Source: Hippophae tibetana (lineage: Eukaryota; Streptophyta; Magnoliopsida; Rosales; Elaeagnaceae). From it: a stretch of DNA of 64,000 nucleotides. Positions 1 through 11,055 of the stretch are shown in pieces. Position 1 is the stretch's first letter. Every line of letters starts with the position of its first letter. The translations under genes and the position numbers were made by a program. The notes below the pieces were generated by a model. It was given only the letters and a program-made list of their open reading frames with translations, did no database searches and was not told where the DNA came from. The DNA is taken from contig CM072810.1 in assembly GCA_037013495.1 (NCBI GenBank), positions 72,276,449 through 72,340,448 of the forward strand. The letters run 5' to 3'.

Positions 1-140
1 TTGATATTCCAAATATATCCCTTGTGAAGGATCTTGAGAATCTTTGTATGATCTATAGAATATTTGTAGATATTGGGAGCTATAGAATTTTTTTAAACAC
101 ACTCTTGGTTAACAACTCAATCGCTCTTATGGTGGCATTG

Positions 141-176
141 AAAAAAAAACAAAAGTAGAAAAAAAAAACGGAAAAT
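141..176 (+). other. A-rich tract of the monomer (representative copy)
   Basis: A run of adenines broken by single C, G or T bases lies about 140 bases into every monomer. Its length and interruptions vary from unit to unit: AAAAAAAACAAAAG followed by TAAAAAA, TAGAAAAAC or TTGAAAAAA. This tract explains most of the 918-925 bp length variation and frameshifts the local reading frames. A-tracts can bend DNA, and many satellites have them; whether this one does is inference. Confidence 0.7.
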
Positions 177-541
177 ATGTGCGACGAAAGTTTTGAACTC
201 TCGGTAGGTGATGTAAATGGTGTAATTTGGTTTCAAAAAAATATGTTCTTAGGAATCCATGCTATGATTATAGGAATCTTTACATGCTTCGATTTTATAT
301 ATTATATTAAATGTTCCGTCACCCGAGTCAAAAGTAATGGCCGTGTAAAATTGGAATTGTGATTTAACAAATGTTCTATTTTTAATATTGTAAACAGTAG
401 AACCCATCTTCTTTTTCCCTAAATTTCTTTTATGAAGAACAAAGATTGATTAGGCGTAGAAATAAAGATTAAGACTAAGAGACGAAGATTTAAAAAAGAA
501 CTACGAAATTAAATTCACACACGAAATCAACATCAATAAGT

Positions 542-553
542 CCCTAAAACCCC
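542..553 (+). other. Telomere-like CCCTAAAACCCC motif (representative copy)
   Basis: Every monomer carries CCCTAAAACCCC (rare changes), resembling one and a half units of the plant-type telomere repeat CCCTAAA with one extra A. It is a single short motif, not a telomere tract, so chance is a fair explanation. Confidence 0.35.
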
Positions 554-640
554 AACCATTTGATGCCAAAAACAAATGATCAATCCCTTTGATGTGTCGA
601 ATACAATCTTTCCATCAAGAAAACTTGGAAGAAAAGTACA

Positions 641-646
641 AAGCTT
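641..646. other. Once-per-unit HindIII site (representative copy)
   Basis: AAGCTT within GTACAAAGCTTGG recurs at ~921-bp spacing in nearly all monomers; monomer 33 has lost it. A TGATCA site lies about 60 bases upstream in most units. Such sites produce a restriction ladder of multiples of 0.92 kb, the classical signature of a satellite. Confidence 0.85.
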
Positions 647-702
647 GGTAAAAAATATTTTAATTAATTATACTACTTCTTCCTCCATAAAAATGTTGTT
701 GT

Positions 703-718
703 TTTCTTATATAAGAAA
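703..718. promoter_or_regulatory. 16-bp perfect palindrome with TATATAA core (representative copy)
   Basis: TTTCTTATATAAGAAA equals its own reverse complement. It is present in almost every monomer; units 9, 10, 14, 16 and 18 change the left arm to TTTAC, and units 58 and 62 to TTTTG. The core TATATAA also reads as a TATA box on both strands and is followed after a few bases on the plus strand by AAACCCTA. A protein-binding or promoter role is inference from the motif alone; transcription is not shown. Confidence 0.4.
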
Positions 719-720
719 CA

Positions 721-728
721 AAACCCTA
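721..728 (+). promoter_or_regulatory. AAACCCTA telo-box-like motif next to the palindrome (representative copy)
   Basis: AAACCCTA matches the core of the telo-box known from plant promoters. It lies two bases after the palindrome in most monomers. Units 13, 15 and 17 have AAACACTA instead. The spacing resembles a plant core promoter, but an eight-base match is weak evidence. Confidence 0.25.
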
Positions 729-3700
729 CCCGTAATGCAACCTTAGTGGGGATATTTAGTTGTGACATGTGCTTAATCAATCCGTAAATAATAAAAGCAT
801 AAAAATACGTATGATAAATAAGACAAATTAAATTCCACAGTTCAGTAGAAACAAAATCGCTAAAGATATGAGGCACATAATTAAATAAAAGCGAACTAAT
901 TGCTTCCTCAATTAATCTTTCCATTTGATATTCCAAATCTATCCATTGTGAAGGATCATGAGAATCTTTGAATGATGTATAGAATATTTGTTAGATATTG
1001 AGAACTTTAGAATTTTTTTAAACACACTCTTGGTTAACAACTCAATCGCTCTTATGGTGACATTGAAAAAAAAGAAAAGTAAACAAAAAAACGGAATATG
1101 TGCGACGAAAATTTTAAACTCTCGGTAGTTGATGTAAAGGGTGTAATTTGATTTCAAAAAAATATATTCTTACTTATCCATTCTCTGATTATAAGAATCT
1201 TTACATGCTTCGATTTTATATATTATATTAATAGTTCCGTCACCCGAGTCAAAAGTAATGGCCGTGTAAAATTGGAATTGTGATTTAACAAATGTTCTTT
1301 TTTTAATATTTTAAACAGTAGAACCCATCTTCTTTTTCCCTAAATTTGTTTTATGAAGAACAAAGATTGATTAGGCGTAGAAATAAAGATTAAGACTAAG
1401 AGACGAAGATTTAAAAAAGAACTACGAAATTAAATTCACACACGAAATCAACATCAATAAGTCCCTAAAACCCCAACCATTTGATGCCAAAAAAAAATGA
1501 TCACTCCCTTTGATGTGTCGAATACAATCTTACCATCAAGAAAACTTGGAAGAAAAGTACAAAGCTTGGTAAAAAATATTTTAATTAATTATACTACTTC
1601 TTCCTCCATAAAAATGTTGTTGTTTTCTTATATAAGAAACAAAGCCCTACCCGTAATGCAACCTTAGTGGGGATATTTAGTTGTGACATGTGCTTAAACA
1701 ATCCGTAAATAATAAAAGCATAAAAATACGTATGATAAATAAGACAAATTAAATTCCACAGTTCAGTAGAAACAAAATCGCTAAAGATATGAGGCACATA
1801 ATTAAATAAAAGCGAACTAATTGCTTCCACAATTAATCTTTCCATTTGTCATTCCAAATCTATCCCTTGTGAAGGATCATGAGAATCTTTGAATGATGTA
1901 TAGAATATTTGTTAGATATTGAGAACTTTAGAATTTTTTTAAATACACTCTTGGTTAACAACTCAATCGCTCTTATGGTGAAATTGAAAAAAAAGAAAAG
2001 TAAACAAAAAAACGGAATATGTGCGACGAAAATTTTAAACTCTCGGTAGGTGATGTAAAGGGTGTAATTTGGTTTAAAAAAAATATATTCTTAGGAATCC
2101 ATGCTCTGATTATAGGAATCTTTACATGCTTCGATTCTATATATTATATTAATAGTTCCGTCACCCGAGTCAAAAGTAATGGCCGTGTAAAATTGGAATT
2201 GTGATTTAACAAATGTTCTTTTTTTAATATTGTAAACAGTAGAACCCATCTTCTTTTTCCCTAAATTTGTTTTATGAAGAACAAAGATTGATTGAGCATA
2301 GAAATAAAGATTACGACTAAGAGACGAAGATTTAAAAAAGAACTACGAAATTAAATCCACACACGAAATCAACATCAATAAGTCCCTAAAACCCCAACCA
2401 TTTGACGCCAAAAAAAATGATCACTCCCTTTGATGTGTCGAATACAATCTTTCCATCAAGAACACTTGGAAGAAAAGTACAAAGCTTGGTAAAAAATATT
2501 TTAATTAATTATACTACTTCTTCCTCCATAAAAATGTTGTTGTTTTCTTATATAAGAAACAAAACCCTACCCGTAATGCAACCTTAGTGTGGATATTTGG
2601 TTGTGACATGTGCTTAATCAATCCGTAAATAATAAAAGCATAAAAATACGTATGATAAATAAGACAAATTAAATTCCACAATTCAGTAGAAAAAAAATTG
2701 CTAAAGATAAGAGGCACATAATTAAATAAAAGCGAACTAATTGCTTCCCCAATTAATCTTTTCATTTGATATTCCAAACCTATCCCTTGTGAAGGATCTT
2801 GAGAATCTTTGTATGATCTATAGAATATTTGTAGATATTGGGAGCTTTAGAAATTTTTTTAAACACACTCTTGGTTAACAACTCAATCGCTGTTATGGTG
2901 ACATTGAAAAAAAACAAAAGTAGAAAAAAAACGGAAAATATGTGCAACGAAAATTTTAAACTCTCGGTAGGTGATGTAAAGGGTGTAATTTGGTTTCAAA
3001 AAAATATGTTCTTAGGAATCCATGCTCTGATTATAGGAATCTTTACATGCTTCGATTTTATATATTATATTAAAAGTTCCGTCACTCGAGTCAAAAGTAA
3101 TGGCCGTGTAAAATTGGAATTGTGATTTAACAAATGTTCTTTTTTTAATATGGTAAACATTAGAACCCATCTTCTTTTTCCCTAAATTTGTTTTATGAAC
3201 AACAAAGATTGATTGAGCGTAGAAATAAAGATTAAGACTAAGAGACGAAGATTTAAAAAAAGAACTACGAAATTAAATGAACAAACGAAATCAACATCAA
3301 TAAGTCCCTAAAACCCCAACCTTTTGACGCCAAAAAAAATGATCACTCCCTTTGATGTGTCGAATACAATCTTTCCATCAACAATACTTGGAAGAAAAGT
3401 ACAAAGCTTGGTAAAAAATATTTTCAGTAATTATACTACTTCTTCCTCCATAAAAATGTTGTTGTTTTCTTATATAAGAAACAAAACCCTACCCGTAATT
3501 CAACCTTAGTTGGGATATTTAGTTGTGACATGTGCTTAATCAATTCATAAATAATAAAAGCATAAAAATACGTATGATAAATAAGACAAATTAAATTCCA
3601 CAGTTCAGTAGAAACAAAATCGCTAAAGATAAGAGGCACATAATTAAGTAAAAGCGAACTAATTGCTTCCCCAATTAATCTTTCCATTTGATATTCCAAA

Positions 3701-5524
3701 TCTATCCCTTGTGAAGGATCATGAGAATCTTTGTATGATGTATAGAATATTTGTTATATATTGAGAACTTTAGAATTTGTTTAACCACACTCTTGGTTAA
3801 CAACTCAATCGCTCTTATGGTGGCATTGAAAAAAAACAAAAGTAAAAAAAAAAACGGAATATGTGCGACGAAAGTTTTGAACTCTCGGTAGGTGATGTAA
3901 ATGGTGTAATTTGGTTTTCAAAAAATACGTTCTTAGGAATCCATGCTCTGGTTATAGGACTCTTTACATGCTTTGATTTTATATATTATATTAAAAGTTC
4001 CGTCACCCGTGTCTAAATTAATGGCCGTGTAAAATTGGAATTGTGATTTAACAAATGTTCTTTTTTTAATATGGTAAACAGTAGAACCCATCTTCTTTTT
4101 CCCTAAATTTGTTTTATGAAGAACAAAGATTGATTGAGCGTAGAAATAAAGATTAAGACTAAGAGACGAAGATTTAAAAAAGAACTACGAAATTAAATCC
4201 ACACGAAATCAACATCAATAAGTCCCTAAAACCCCAACGTTTTGACGCCAAACAAAAATGATCACTCCCTTGATGTGTCGAATACAATCTTTCCATCAAG
4301 AATACTTGGAAGAAAAGTACAAAGCTTGGTAATAAATATTTTCATTAATTATACTACTTCTTCCTCCATAAAAATGTTGTTGTTTTCTTATATAAGAAAC
4401 AAAACCCTACCCGTAATTCAACCTTAGTTGGGATATTTAGTTGTGACATGTGCTTAATCAATCCATAAATATTAAAAGCATAAAAATACGTATGATAAAT
4501 AAGACAAATTAAATTCCACAATTCAGTAGAAACAAAATCGCTAAAGATAAGAGGCACATAATTAAATAAAAGCGAACTAATTGCTTCCCCAATTAACCTT
4601 TCCATTTGATATTCCAAATCTATCCCTTGTGAAGGATCATGAGAATCTTTGTATGATGTATAGAATATTTGTTAGATATTGAGAACTTTAGAATTTGTTT
4701 AACCACACTCTTGGTTTACAACTCAATCGCTCTTATGGTGGCATTGAAAAAAAACAAAAGTAAAAAAAAAACGGAATATGTGCGACGAAAGTTTTGAACT
4801 CTCGGTAGGTGATGTAAACGGTGTAATTTGGTTTTCAAAAAATATGTTCTTAGGAATCCATGCTCTGCTTATAGGACTCTTTACATGCTTCGATTTTATA
4901 TATTATATTAAAAGTTCCGTCACCCGTGTCAAAATTAATGGCCGTGTAAAATTGGAATTGTGATTTAACAAATGTTCTTTTTTTAATATGGTAAACAGTA
5001 GAACCCATCTTCTTTTTCCTTAAATTTGTTTTATGAAGAACAAAGATTGATTGAGCGTAGAAATAAAGATTAAGACTAAGAGACGAAGATTTAAAAAAGA
5101 ACTACGAAATTAAATCCACACACGAAATCAACATCAATAAGTCCCTAAAACCCCAACGTTTTGACGCCAAACAAAAATGATCACTCCCTTGATGTGTGGA
5201 ATACAATCTTTCCATCAAGAAAACTTGGAAGAAAAGTACAAAGCTTGGTAAAAAATATTTTCATTAATTATACTACTTCTTCCTCCAAAAAAATGTTGTT
5301 GTTTTCTTATATAAGAAACAAAACCCTACCCGTAATGCAACCTTAGTGGGGATATTTAGTTGTGACATGTGCTTAATCAATCCGTAAATAATAAAAGCAT
5401 AAAAATACGTATGATAAATAAGACAAATTAAATTCCACAATTCAGTAGAAACAAAATCGCTAAAGATAAGAGGCTCATAATTAAATAAAACAGAACTAAT
5501 TGCTTCCCCAATTAATCTTTCCAT

Positions 5525-8500
5525 TTGATATTTCAAATCTATCCCTTGTGAAGGATCTTGAGAATCTTTGTATGATCTATAGAATATTTGTCAGATATTG
5601 GGAACTTTAGAATTTTTTTAAACACACTCTTGGTTAACAACTCAATCGCTCTTATGGTGGTATTGAAAAAAAAACAAAAGTAGAAAAACAACGGAAAATA
5701 TGTGCGACGAAAGTTTTAAACTCCCGGTAGGTGATGTAAATGGTGTAATTTGGTTTCAAAAAAATATGTTCTTAGGAATCCATGCTCTGATTATAGGAAT
5801 CTTTACATGCTTCGATTTTATATATTATATTAAATGTTCCGTCACTCGAGTCAAAAGTAATGGCCGTGTAAAATTGGAATTGTGATTTAACAAATGTTCT
5901 TTGTTTAATATTGTAAACAGTAGAACCCATCTTCTTTTTCCCTAAATTTGTTTTATGAAGAACAAAGATTGATTGAGCGTAGAAATAATGATTAAGACTA
6001 AGAGACGAAGATTTCAAAAAGAACTACGAAATTAAATCCACACACGAAATCAACATCAATAAGTCCCTAAAACCCCAACGTTTTGACGCCAAACAAAAAT
6101 GATCACGCCCTTTGATGTGTCGAATACAATATTTCCATCAAGAACACTTGGAAGAAAAGTACAAAGCTTGGTAAAAAATATTTTCATTAATTATACTACT
6201 TCTTCCTCCATAAAAAAGTTGTTGTTTTCTTATATAAGAAACAAAACCCTACCCGTAATGCAACCTTAGTGGGGATATTTAGTTGTGACATGTGCTTAAT
6301 CAATCCGTAAATAATAAAAGCATAAAAATACGTATGATAAATAAGACAAATTAAATTCCACAATTCAGTAGAAACAAAATCGCTAAAGATAACAGGCACA
6401 TAATTAAATAAAAGCGAACTAATTGCTTCCCCAATTAACCTTTCCATTTGATATTCCAAATCTATCCCTTGTGAAGGATCTTGAGAATCTTTGTATGATC
6501 TATAGAATATTTGTCAGATATTGGGAACTTTAGAATTTTTTTAAACACACTCTTGGTTAACAACTCAATCTCTCTTATGGTGGCATTGAAAAAAAACAAA
6601 AGTTGAAAAAAAACGGAAAATATGTGCGACGAAAGTTTTAAACTCCCGGTAGGTGATGTAAATGGTGTAATTTGGTTTCAAAAAAATATGTTCTTAGGAA
6701 TCCATGCTCTGATTATAGGAATCTTTACATGCTTCAATTTTATATATTATATTAAATGTTCCGTCACTCGAGTCAAAAGTAATGGCCGTGTAAAATTGGA
6801 ATTGTGATTTAACAAATGTTCTTTGTTTAATATTGTAAACAGTAGAACCCATCTTCTTTTTCCCTAAATTTGTTTTATGAAGAACAAAGATTGATTGAGC
6901 GTAGAAATAATGATTAAGACTAAGAGACGAAGATTTCAAAAAGAACTACGAAATTAAATCCACACACGAAATCAACATCAATAAGTCCCTAAAACCCCAA
7001 CGTTTTGACGCCAAACAAAAATGATCACGCCCTTTGATGTGTCGAATACAATATTTCCATCAAGAACACTTGGAAGAAAAGTACAAAGCTTGGTAAAAAA
7101 TATTTTCATTAATTATACTACTTCTTCCTCCATAAAAAAGTTGTTGTTTTCTTATATAAGAAACAAAACCCTACCCGTAATGCAACCTTAGTGGGGATAT
7201 TTAGTTGTGACATGTGCTTAATCAATCCGTAAATAATAAAAGCATAAAAATACGTATGATAAATAACACAAATTAAATTCCACAATTCAGTAGAAACAAA
7301 ATCGCTAAAGATAACAGGCACATAATTAAATAAAAGCGAACTAATTGCTTCCCCAATTAACCTTTCCATTTGATATTCCAAATCTATCCCTTGTGAAGGA
7401 TCTTGAGAATCTTTGTATGATCTATAGAATATTTGTCAGATATTGGGAACTTTAGAATTTTTTTAAACACACTCTTGATTAACAACTCAATCGCTCTTAT
7501 GGGGGCATTGAAAAAAAACAAAAGTAAAAAAAAAACGGAATATGTGCGACGAAAGTTTTGAACTCTCGGTAGGTGATGTAAAGGGTGTAATTTGGTTTCA
7601 AAAAAATATGTTCTTAGGAATCCATGCTCTGATTATAGGACTCTTTACATGCTTCGATTTTATATATTATATTAAAAGTTCTGTCACGCGAGTCAAAAGT
7701 AATGGCCGTGTAAAATTGGAATTGTGATTTAACAAATGTTCTTTTTTTAATATGGTAAACATTAGAAACCATCTTCTTTTTCCCTAAATTTGTTTTATGA
7801 AGAACAAAGATTGATTGAGCGTAGAAATAAAGATTAAGACTAAGCGACGAAGATTTAAAAAAGAACTACGAAATTAAATCCACACACGAAATCAACATCA
7901 ATAAGTCCCTAAAACCCCAACGTTTTGACGCCAAACAAAAATGATCACTCCCTTTGATGTGTCGAATACAATCTTTCCATCAAGAATACTTGGAAGAAAA
8001 GTACAAAGCTTGGTAAAAAATATTTTCATTAATTATACTACTTCTTCCTCCATAAAAATGTTGTTGTTTACTTATATAAGAAACAAAACCCTACCCGTAA
8101 TGCAACCTTAGTGGGGATATTTAGTTGTGACACGTGCTTAATCAATCCGTAAATAATAAAAGCATAAAAATACGTATGAAAAATAAGACAAATTAAATTC
8201 CACAATTCAGTAGAAACAAAATCGCTAAACATAAGAGGCTCATAATTAAATAAAACAGAACTCATTGCTTCCCCAATTAATCTTTCCATTTGATATTCCA
8301 AATCTATCCCTTGTGAAGGATCTTGAGAATCTTTGTATGATCTATAGAATATTTGTCAGATATTGGGAACTTTAGAATTTTTTTAAACACACTCTTGGTT
8401 AACAACTCAATCGCTCTTATGGTGGTATTGAAAAAAAACAAAAGTAGAAAAACAACGGAAAATATGTGCGACGAAAGTTTTAAACTCTCGGTAGGTGATG

Positions 8501-11055
8501 TAAACGGTGTAATTTGGTTTCAAAAAAATATGTTCTTAGGAATCCATGCTCTGATTATAGGAATCTTTACATGCTTCGATTTTATATATTATATTCAAAG
8601 TTCCGTCACCCGTGTCAAAAGTAATGGCCGTGTAAAATTGGAATTGTGATTTAACAAATGTTCTTTGTTTAATATTGTAAACAGTAGAACCCATCTTCTT
8701 TTTCCCTAAATTTGTTTTATGAAGAACAAAGATTGATTGAGCGTAGAAATAATGATTAAGACTAAGAGACGAAGATTTCAAAAAGAACTACGAAATTAAA
8801 TCCACACACGAAATCAACATCAATAAGTCCCTAAAACCCCAACGTTTTGACGCCAAACAAAAATGATCACTCCCTTTGATGTGTCGAATACAATCTTTCC
8901 ATCAAGAATACTTGGAAGAAAAGTACAAAGCTTGGTAAAAAATATTTTCATTAATTATACTACTTCTTCCTCCATAAAAATGTTGTTGTTTACTTATATA
9001 AGAAACAAAACCCTACCCGTAATGCAACCTTAGTGGGGATATTTAGTTGTGACACGTGCTTAATCAATCCGTAAATAATAAAAGCATAAAAATACGTATG
9101 AAAAATAAGACAAATTAAATTCCACAATTCAGTAGAAACAAAATCGCTAAACATAAGAGGCTCATAATTAAATAAAACAGAACTCATTGCTTCCCCAATT
9201 AATCTTTCCATTTGATATTCCAAATCTATCCCTTGTGAAGGATCTTGAGAATCTTTGTATGATCTATAGAATATTTGTCAGATATTGGGAACTTTAGAAT
9301 TTTTTTAAACACACTCTTGGTTAACAACTCAATCGCTCTTATGGTGGTATTGAAAAAAAACAAAAGTAGAAAAACAACGGAAAATATGTGCGACGAAAGT
9401 TTTAAACTCTCGGTAGGTGATGTAAACGGTGTAATTTGGTTTCAAAAAAATATGTTCTTAGGAATCCATGCTCTGATTATAGGAATCTTTACATGCTTCG
9501 ATTTTATATATTATATTAAATTTTCCGTCACTCGAGTCAAAAGTAATGGCCGTGTAAAATTGGAATTGTGATTTAACAAATGTTCTTTGTTTAATATTGT
9601 AAACAGTAGAACCCATCTTCTTTTTCCCTAAATTTGTTTTATGAAGAACAAAGATTGATTGAGCGTAGAAATAATGATTAAGACTAAGAGACGAAGATTT
9701 CAAAAAGAACTACGAAATTAAATCCACACACGAAATCAACATCAATAAGTCCCTAAAACCCCAACGTTTTGACGCCAAACAAAAATGATCACGCCCTTTG
9801 ATGTGTCGAATACAATATTTCCATCAAGAACACTTGGAAGAAAAGTACAAAGCTTGGTAAAAAATATTTTCATTAATTATACTACTTCTTCCTCCATAAA
9901 AAAGTTGTTGTTTTCTTATATAAGAAACAAAACCCTACCCGTAATGCAACCTTAGTGGGGATATTTAGTTGTGACATGTGCTTAATCAATCCGTAAATAA
10001 TAAAAGCATAAAAATACGTATGATAAATAAGACAAATTAAATTCCACAATTCAGTAGAAACAAAATCGCTAAAGATAACAGGCACATAATTAAATAAAAG
10101 CGAACTAATTGCTTCCCCAATTAACCTTTCCATTTGATATTCCAAATCTATCCCTTGTGAAGGATCTTGAGAATCTTTGTATGATCTATAGAATATTTGT
10201 CAGATATTGGGAACTTTAGAATTTTTTTAAACACACTCTTGGTTAACAACTCAATCTCTCTTATGGTGGCATTGAAAAAAAACAAAAGTTGAAAAAAAAC
10301 GGAAAATATGTGCGACGAAAGTTTTAAACTCCCGGTAGGTGATGTAAATGGTGTAATTTGGTTTCAAAAAAATATGTTCTTAGGAATCCATGCTCTGATT
10401 ATAGGAATCTTTACATGCTTCGATTTTATATATTATATTAAATTTTCCGTCACTCGAGTCAAAAGTAATGGCCGTGTAAAATTGGAATTGTGATTTAACA
10501 AATGTTCTTTGTTTAATATTGTAAACAGTAGAACCCATCTTCTTTTTCCCTAAATTTGTTTTATGAAGAACAAAGATTGATTGAGCGTAGAAATAATGAT
10601 TAAGACTAAGAGACGAAGATTTCAAAAAGAACTACGAAATTAAATCCACACACGAAATCAACATCAATAAGTCCCTAAAACCCCAACGTTTTGACGCCAA
10701 ACAAAAATGATCACGCCCTTTGATGTGTCGAATACAATATTTCCATCAAGAACACTTGGAAGAAAAGTACAAAGCTTGGTAAAAAATATTTTCATTAATT
10801 ATACTACTTCTTCCTCCATAAAAAAGTTGTTGTTTTCTTATATAAGAAACAAAACCCTACCCGTAATGCAACCTTAGTGGGGATATTTAGTTGTGACATG
10901 TGCTTAATCAATCCGTAAATAATAAAAGCATAAAAATACGTATGATAAATAAGACAAATTAAATTCCACAATTCAGTAGAAACAAAATCGCTAAAGATAA
11001 CAGGCACATAATTAAATAAAAGCGAACTAATTGCTTCCCCAATTAACCTTTCCAT
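5525..11055. repeat. Monomers 7-12: mixed variants, including near-identical neighbours
   Basis: Monomers 7, 8 and 12 share CTCCCGGTAGG, an XhoI site (CTCGAG) in the GTCACTCGAGTC segment, and AAAAAAGTTG in place of AAAAATGTTG. Monomers 10 and 11 start with an almost identical half (TGGTATTG, AGAAAAACAACGG). Monomer 9 has the rare pair CTTGATTAAC and GGGGGCATTG, otherwise seen only in monomers 14, 16 and 18. The order 8-9-10 is repeated as 17-18-19, nine units (8292 bp) downstream, so the material now forming the dimer repeat next door was shuffled from these variants. Confidence 0.8.

Larger units (their letters stand above)
1..5524. repeat. Monomers 1-6: diverged 'old-type' satellite variants
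   Basis: These six units (924, 921, 920, 922, 918 and 919 bp) differ from each other and from the rest more than units elsewhere do. Markers in most of them are GGATCATGAG instead of GGATCTTGAG, GATGTATAG instead of GATCTATAG, TTAGATATTGAG instead of CAGATATTGGG, and AAACAAAAAAACGG in monomers 2 and 3. Monomer 1 uniquely has TTGGGAGCTATAG near position 75. Several of these markers disappear for about 46 kb and return only after 55.2 kb. I infer a less homogenised, older part of the array, possibly nearer an array edge. Confidence 0.8.

Noticed and set aside
20..35. Short inverted repeat ATCCCTTGTGAAGGAT as a terminator or hairpin
   Set aside because: The stem is only four to six base pairs with a bulge, is not followed by a T run, and is broken in the CCCATGTG variants.
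36..290. Internal sub-repeats within the monomer (GAATCTTTGTATGAT versus GAATCTTTACATGCT)
   Set aside because: The resemblance is limited to about 15 bases in AT-rich DNA and does not extend; no regular internal period was seen by eye.
177..362. Recurrent ATG-started plus-strand frame of 61 codons as a real small gene
   Set aside because: It recurs only because the repeat unit recurs. One-base changes break it in monomers 31, 32, 38, 47 and 52-54, it overlaps an equally open frame on the other strand, and no family is recognisable.
542..553. Interstitial telomere tract
   Set aside because: Only one and a half imperfect units of CCCTAAA are present per monomer, too short for a telomere-derived array.
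673..936. Recurrent 87-codon minus-strand hydrophobic frame as a membrane protein gene
   Set aside because: The apparent start is a TTG codon, several copies carry TAG or TAA stops, and amino-acid changes are frequent. It looks like a fossil or chance frame.
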